Shown: positions 6,973-9,512 of the stretch, piece after piece | Numbering within the stretch: position 1 is the stretch's first letter | Layout: each line of letters begins with the position of its first letter | Assembly (NCBI GenBank): GCA_016285615.1 | Contig: JAEERB010000093.1 | Coordinates: 1-9,512 of the forward strand | DNA: 9,512 nucleotides | Direction of reading: 5' to 3' | DNA from: Bacteroidales bacterium | Lineage (GTDB): Bacteria; Bacteroidota; Bacteroidia; Bacteroidales; WCHB1-69 | Notes under the pieces: generated by a model | Told to the model about the DNA's origin: nothing | Seen by the model: the letters and a program-made list of their open reading frames with translations, nothing else | Database searches by the model: none | Position numbers and translations under genes: made by a program

Positions 6973-7779
6973 ATGAACTCTATCTTGAACAACAATGAAA
7001 TGCTAACTCGCGAAGTCGGCAAGATTGCCGAAGTGGCCGGCTATCTGTGGCAACGCGGCTGGGCCGAGTACAACGGCGGCAACATCTCGGTCAACATCAC
7101 CGACTACATGCCAGCCGATGCCGCCAACATGCCTTCACTGAAGACTATTACGCTGCCGAAAGCTTTCCCACTTTTGGCCGACAATTTCTTCTATATTACA
7201 GGTACGGGCAAGCGTATGCGCTATGTGGCCACCGCCCCCATGGATAACGGCGCCATCCTACGCATCAACCATGATGGCACTGCCTGTGACATTATCGCCG
7301 ACAAAGAGGTGAAACCCACTTCCGAGCTACCCTCACACCTGTCGATGCACCACTTCCTGCGCGAGAAAGGACAACCCAACCGCGTGGTGCTGCACACCCA
7401 CCCCACCGACCTGGTGGCCATGTCGCACAGCGCTTACTTCCTCAAACCTGGTGTGCTGACTCGCACCTTGTGGGCCATGATTCCCGAATGCCGCATCATC
7501 GTGCCTAAGGGCGTGGGCATTGTCCCCTACGAGATTCCTGGCACCATGGACCTGGCCAATGCCACCATCAAGCAGCTGGCCCAACACGATGTGGTCCTCT
7601 GGGAAAAGCACGGCATCCTCGCCGTCGGCAACGATGTCATCGACTGCTTCGACGTCATCGACACCCTCTCCAAGTCGGCACAAATCTACCTGAACGCCAA
7701 AATGATGGGCTTCACCCCCGACGGCATGACCGAAGCACAACTCGATGAGCTGGCTGTCGTCTTTAAACTGCCACGGTAA
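6973..7779 (+). CDS. rhaD: Rhamnulose-1-phosphate aldolase (268 aa)
   Basis: This is a zinc-dependent class II aldolase that splits L-rhamnulose 1-phosphate into dihydroxyacetone phosphate and L-lactaldehyde in cytosolic rhamnose breakdown. The N-terminus has WQRGWAEYNGGNISVN, the phosphate-binding loop. TSELPSHLSMHHF supplies the catalytic Glu118. LHTHPTD gives metal ligands His141 and His143, and WEKHGILAV gives His213. These fit Glu117, His141, His143 and His212 of the E. coli enzyme. Its length of 268 residues fits RhaD (about 270) rather than fuculose-phosphate aldolase (about 215), and the sequence follows the Bacteroides RhaD pattern as I remember it. The ATG at 6973 is used because the promoter lies at 6937-6944. 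The gene appears monocistronic, with its own promoter and a terminator about 20 bp after the stop; no rhaK, rhaI or rhamnose transporter lies beside it in the window. Confidence 0.93.
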   Translation: MNSILNNNEMLTREVGKIAEVAGYLWQRGWAEYNGGNISVNITDYMPADAANMPSLKTITLPKAFPLLADNFFYITGTGKRMRYVATAPMDNGAILRINHDGTACDIIADKEVKPTSELPSHLSMHHFLREKGQPNRVVLHTHPTDLVAMSHSAYFLKPGVLTRTLWAMIPECRIIVPKGVGIVPYEIPGTMDLANATIKQLAQHDVVLWEKHGILAVGNDVIDCFDVIDTLSKSAQIYLNAKMMGFTPDGMTEAQLDELAVVFKLPR

Positions 7780-7795
7780 CGATTCAAATGAACAT

Positions 7796-7830
7796 AAAAA
7801 AAGCGGAACTTTTTCAAGTTCCGCTTTTTT
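7796..7830. terminator. Bidirectional intrinsic terminator between rhaD and the lipoprotein gene
   Basis: A perfect 11-bp stem, AAGCGGAACTT (7801-7811) with AAGTTCCGCTT (7816-7826), encloses a 4-nt loop. It is flanked by a run of seven A on the left (7796-7802, overlapping the stem) and a run of six T on the right (7825-7830). Transcripts from either side end in a U-run, which suits its place between two convergent genes. Confidence 0.93.
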
Positions 7831-7852
7831 GTAACTAAAACTAAAAGATAAA

Positions 7853-8140
7853 TTATCTTCTGCTCTTAGTTTGAATTTCTTTTACAGTTGCATCGGTAGC
7901 AGCATCACTACCTTTTTCAATTGCATTGATAGCGGCTTTAGTTGCGGCGCTCTTGATAGTTTTGGTTTCTTCAGCTACGGGAGCTTCTTCAGCGGGAGCT
8001 TCTTCAACTACGGGAGCTTCTTCAACTACAACTTCTTCTTCAACTACTGCTACAGTGTCAGTTGCTTCTTCTTGAGCGGCTTTGTTACCACAAGCAACAA
8101 ACATGCCAGCTGCTAATAATACTAAAAATACTTTTTTCAT
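7853..8140 (-). CDS. Small acidic repeat lipoprotein (95 aa)
   Basis: The product starts with a lipoprotein signal peptide, MKKVFLVLLAAGMFVAC, with the lipidated Cys at residue 17. Mature residues 18-60 are a low-complexity acidic stretch rich in Glu, Val, Ala and Pro, built on VVEEAP/AEEAP units. The C-terminal third (KSAATKAAINAIEKGSDAAT and on to TKSRR) is Ala/Lys-rich and probably helical. I do not recognise a family. It lies 47 bp downstream of the lipocalin-like lipoprotein gene with no promoter-like sequence between, so co-transcription is likely, and both end at the terminator at 7796-7830. Codons are GAA/GCT/GTT-rich, which hints at strong expression. A role as an envelope spacer or surface-charge protein is only a guess. 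Confidence 0.85.
   Translation of the reverse strand: MKKVFLVLLAAGMFVACGNKAAQEEATDTVAVVEEEVVVEEAPVVEEAPAEEAPVAEETKTIKSAATKAAINAIEKGSDAATDATVKEIQTKSRR
7967..8047 (-). repeat. In-gene tandem repeat of 15/18-nt units
   Basis: On the plus strand, five units beginning TTCTTC start at 7967 (18 nt), 7985 (15 nt), 8000 (18 nt), 8018 (15 nt) and 8033 (15 nt). All unit lengths are multiples of three, so gain or loss of units would keep the reading frame. The repeat encodes the Glu-Glu-Ala-Pro-Val segment of the small lipoprotein. Confidence 0.8.
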
Positions 8141-8187
8141 TGTTTTAAGATTTTAAGTTTTTGGTTAAATTATGAATTGTCTGAAAA

Positions 8188-8712
8188 TTATTTGGCAACT
8201 TTTTTGGGAGCCTTGTAAGTCATCTGGAAGGTGTAGTTGGTGCCTTCAACTTGGAAAGTGTAGGTAAGTTTCAACTCGTCCTTGTTGATGTCTTTAATTG
8301 TGCAGTTTTCTTGTTCTGCGTCGAGTGCGTTACCAGTTTCATCATAGAAGAAAGGTAATTGCATGTAGAGAACTTGAGGATCTTCTTCGTTGTCGAAACG
8401 CCACAAACCAGCAACTTCTTCACCTTGGAGACCTTCGCCTTCAGCGCATTTTACTTTAGTTTTGATGCGTTCTGCACCGTTAGCGTCGAAATAGATTTCA
8501 TCATCTTGTTCGCAAGCATACAGATAGTTCATCAGGTCAGAAACCATGTCACCAGATGCCATTTCATAAGCAGGGGTAATGGTACCTTCAGCTAATTGCC
8601 AACCAGTAGTGGTGGTCAAAAGATCTTTCTTAGATGCTTCGTCTTTGTTGCATGAGAAAAGACCGAATGCTAAAACTGCGATTAAAGCAGCCATTAAAAT
8701 GTTCTTTTTCAT
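8188..8712 (-). CDS. Lipocalin-like lipoprotein (174 aa)
   Basis: The signal peptide MKKNILMAALIAVLAFGLFSC places the lipidated Cys at residue 21. It is followed by NKDEASKKD, which resembles the Bacteroidota surface-export signal (Lys then Asp/Glu just after the Cys), so surface display is plausible. The body follows the Bacteroidota lipocalin-like pattern: an opening LLTTTTGWQLAEGTI strand; YLYACEQDDEIYFDANG, where a Cys and acidic turn precede a Phe-Asp-x-Asn-Gly hairpin; a second KVKCAEGEG Cys; then WRFDNEEDPQVLYMQLPFF and a final DELKLTYTF strand. The two body Cys residues may form a disulphide. These are small beta-barrel proteins, mostly of unknown ligand. It is the first gene of a probable two-gene unit with the acidic lipoprotein and has its own promoter at 8752-8759. 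Confidence 0.85.
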   Translation of the reverse strand: MKKNILMAALIAVLAFGLFSCNKDEASKKDLLTTTTGWQLAEGTITPAYEMASGDMVSDLMNYLYACEQDDEIYFDANGAERIKTKVKCAEGEGLQGEEVAGLWRFDNEEDPQVLYMQLPFFYDETGNALDAEQENCTIKDINKDELKLTYTFQVEGTNYTFQMTYKAPKKVAK

Positions 8713-8751
8713 AGTCTATGATTTTTAAGTTAATAAATAGATTTTTCGGTG

Positions 8752-8759
8752 CAAAAGTA
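8752..8759 (-). promoter_or_regulatory. -7 element of the two-lipoprotein unit
   Basis: The reverse strand reads TACTTTTG followed by CA, an exact TAnnTTTG match 40 bp upstream of the lipocalin-like gene. I see no TTTG -33 box at the usual distance. The stretch from here to about 8890 is very A/T-rich with long T runs and holds no gene that I can support. Confidence 0.75.
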
Positions 8760-8897
8760 CTAAAATATTTTGATGTAGTGCTTCATTGTTATTTTTTTTT
8801 ATTTTATTAAGTTTTTTTAAGGATTCACTTATTATCTTGTTGATTATTAGTGTTTTGATTTTATTTTTTCTTTTATTTTTTGGGGTTTTATAACAAA

Positions 8898-8923
8898 AAA
8901 AAACGTTTTTTGAGCTCAAAAAA
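8898..8923. other. Two overlapping perfect palindromes upstream of tatD
   Basis: AAAAAACGTTTTTT (8898-8911) and TTTTTTGAGCTCAAAAAA (8906-8923) are each perfectly self-complementary and share a six-T arm. They overlap the -33 region of the tatD promoter. They could form alternative hairpins or an operator, but may be chance in such A/T-rich DNA. Confidence 0.5.
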
Positions 8924-8942
8924 TGGAAATCTTGTACTTTTG
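8909..8942 (+). promoter_or_regulatory. tatD promoter with -33 and -7 elements
   Basis: TTTG at 8909-8912 and TACTTTTG at 8935-8942 match the Bacteroidota -33 and -7 boxes, with a slightly long 22-bp spacer. The -7 element is 19 bp before the tatD ATG, so the leader would be only about 10-13 nt. Confidence 0.72.
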
Positions 8943-8960
8943 CAACCAAAATTTCGGAAT

Positions 8961-9512
8961 ATGAATTTGGTTGATACTCATACCCATTTGTCGCGAGAAT
9001 ACTACCCCGACGATTTCGATGAGGTGGTGGCACGGGCCATCGAGGCAGGTGTAACGCAAGCCATTGTGCCCTGTGTCAATGCACAGAGCATCAACAGTTT
9101 GTTTGAAGCCGCCGACCGGTACCCTCAGCATCTCTTTCCGCTCATCGGGCTGCACCCTACCGACATCACCGAAACCTATCGCGAAGACCTGGCCCTGATG
9201 GAAAGTCTGCTGACCGACCCGCGCGTGGCCGGCATCGGCGAGATCGGCATCGACCTCTACCACGACACGTCGCTACGGAGCGAGCAACAGGAGGTGTTCT
9301 ACACCCAGCTGACTTGGGCACGCGAACGCAACATGCCTCTCTCTATCCACATCCGCAGCGGCTACGAAGATGCGCTCGCCATCTTCAACAAGTTTGGCAA
9401 CGTGCAATGGAGTGGCGTGCTCCACTGCTTCTCGGGTGGAATCCAAGAGGCTGAATGGGCTATCCGACATGGCTTTGCCCTGGGCATCGGCGGCGTGGTC
9501 ACCTTCAAAAAC
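8961..9512 (+). CDS. tatD: TatD-family metal-dependent hydrolase, N-terminal 184 residues (runs off right edge)
   Basis: The product begins MNLVDTHTHL, the family's HxH metal site (His7, His9). It continues with LIGLHPTDI, GEIGIDLYHD (metal ligand Glu94), LSIHIR (His130) and LHCFSGG (His155). These are the conserved TatD TIM-barrel residues in the right order and spacing; the last metal-binding Asp lies past the window end. Family members are cytosolic nucleases or hydrolases, often assigned 3'-5' DNase activity and linked to DNA repair or turnover. About 70 C-terminal residues are missing, judged from the usual length of about 255-265. The start is fixed by the promoter 19 bp upstream. C-ending codons set it apart from the adjacent lipoprotein genes. 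The subtype within the TatD family cannot be told from sequence alone. Confidence 0.94.
   Translation, partial: MNLVDTHTHLSREYYPDDFDEVVARAIEAGVTQAIVPCVNAQSINSLFEAADRYPQHLFPLIGLHPTDITETYREDLALMESLLTDPRVAGIGEIGIDLYHDTSLRSEQQEVFYTQLTWARERNMPLSIHIRSGYEDALAIFNKFGNVQWSGVLHCFSGGIQEAEWAIRHGFALGIGGVVTFKN

Noticed and set aside
7871..8116. Plus-strand frame rich in Ser, Phe and Gly opposite the small acidic lipoprotein
   Set aside because: It is the antisense image of the GAA/GCT/GTT repeat; the reverse-strand frame has a proper lipoprotein signal and an upstream gene pair.
8725..9033. Reverse-strand frame of 102 codons across the A/T-rich gap
   Set aside because: The translation is Lys/Asn/Ile low-complexity and overlaps the tatD start and two promoters; there is no plausible start signal.

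Overview
The window looks like chromosomal DNA from a Bacteroidota species, most likely order Bacteroidales. Three things point there. Promoter-like sequences ahead of nearly every transcription unit fit the Bacteroidota form TAnnTTTG, mostly as TAC(C/T)TTTGCA. The start codons lack Shine-Dalgarno sequences and are preceded by A/T-rich leaders. The protein families (a huge TPR protein paired with an outer-membrane barrel, small lipoproteins, a Bacteroides-like RhaD) are typical of the group. I see no tRNA, rRNA, transposase, CRISPR array or phage gene.

Layout from left to right. The 5' end of gap (glyceraldehyde-3-phosphate dehydrogenase) runs leftwards off the window. Divergent from it is a two-gene unit: a secreted protein of 1027 residues made almost entirely of TPR-like repeats, followed 59 bp later by a 585-residue predicted outer-membrane beta-barrel. 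A 180-bp convergent gap full of short-period repeats separates the barrel gene from a leftward gene for a divergent FtsW/RodA-type (SEDS) membrane protein. Another repeat-rich gap lies between that gene and a rightward rhaD gene (rhamnulose-1-phosphate aldolase). A strong bidirectional terminator separates rhaD from two leftward lipoprotein genes, one lipocalin-like and one with an acidic Glu/Ala/Pro/Val repeat. After about 250 bp of very A/T-rich DNA, a rightward tatD gene (metal-dependent hydrolase) runs off the right end.

Most genes are housekeeping or envelope genes. The parts most worth a second look are: (i) the TPR/barrel pair, which looks like a conserved two-component outer-membrane apparatus of unknown job; (ii) intergenic arrays of degenerate 7- and 8-nt units that keep strict phase over 30 to 80 bp, flank the SEDS gene in inverted orientation, cover its stop codon and run into the rhaD promoter; and (iii) the SEDS protein itself, which lacks the usual FQPSE-type motif but keeps the catalytic Asp context. 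I see no clear new defence or mobile system here.
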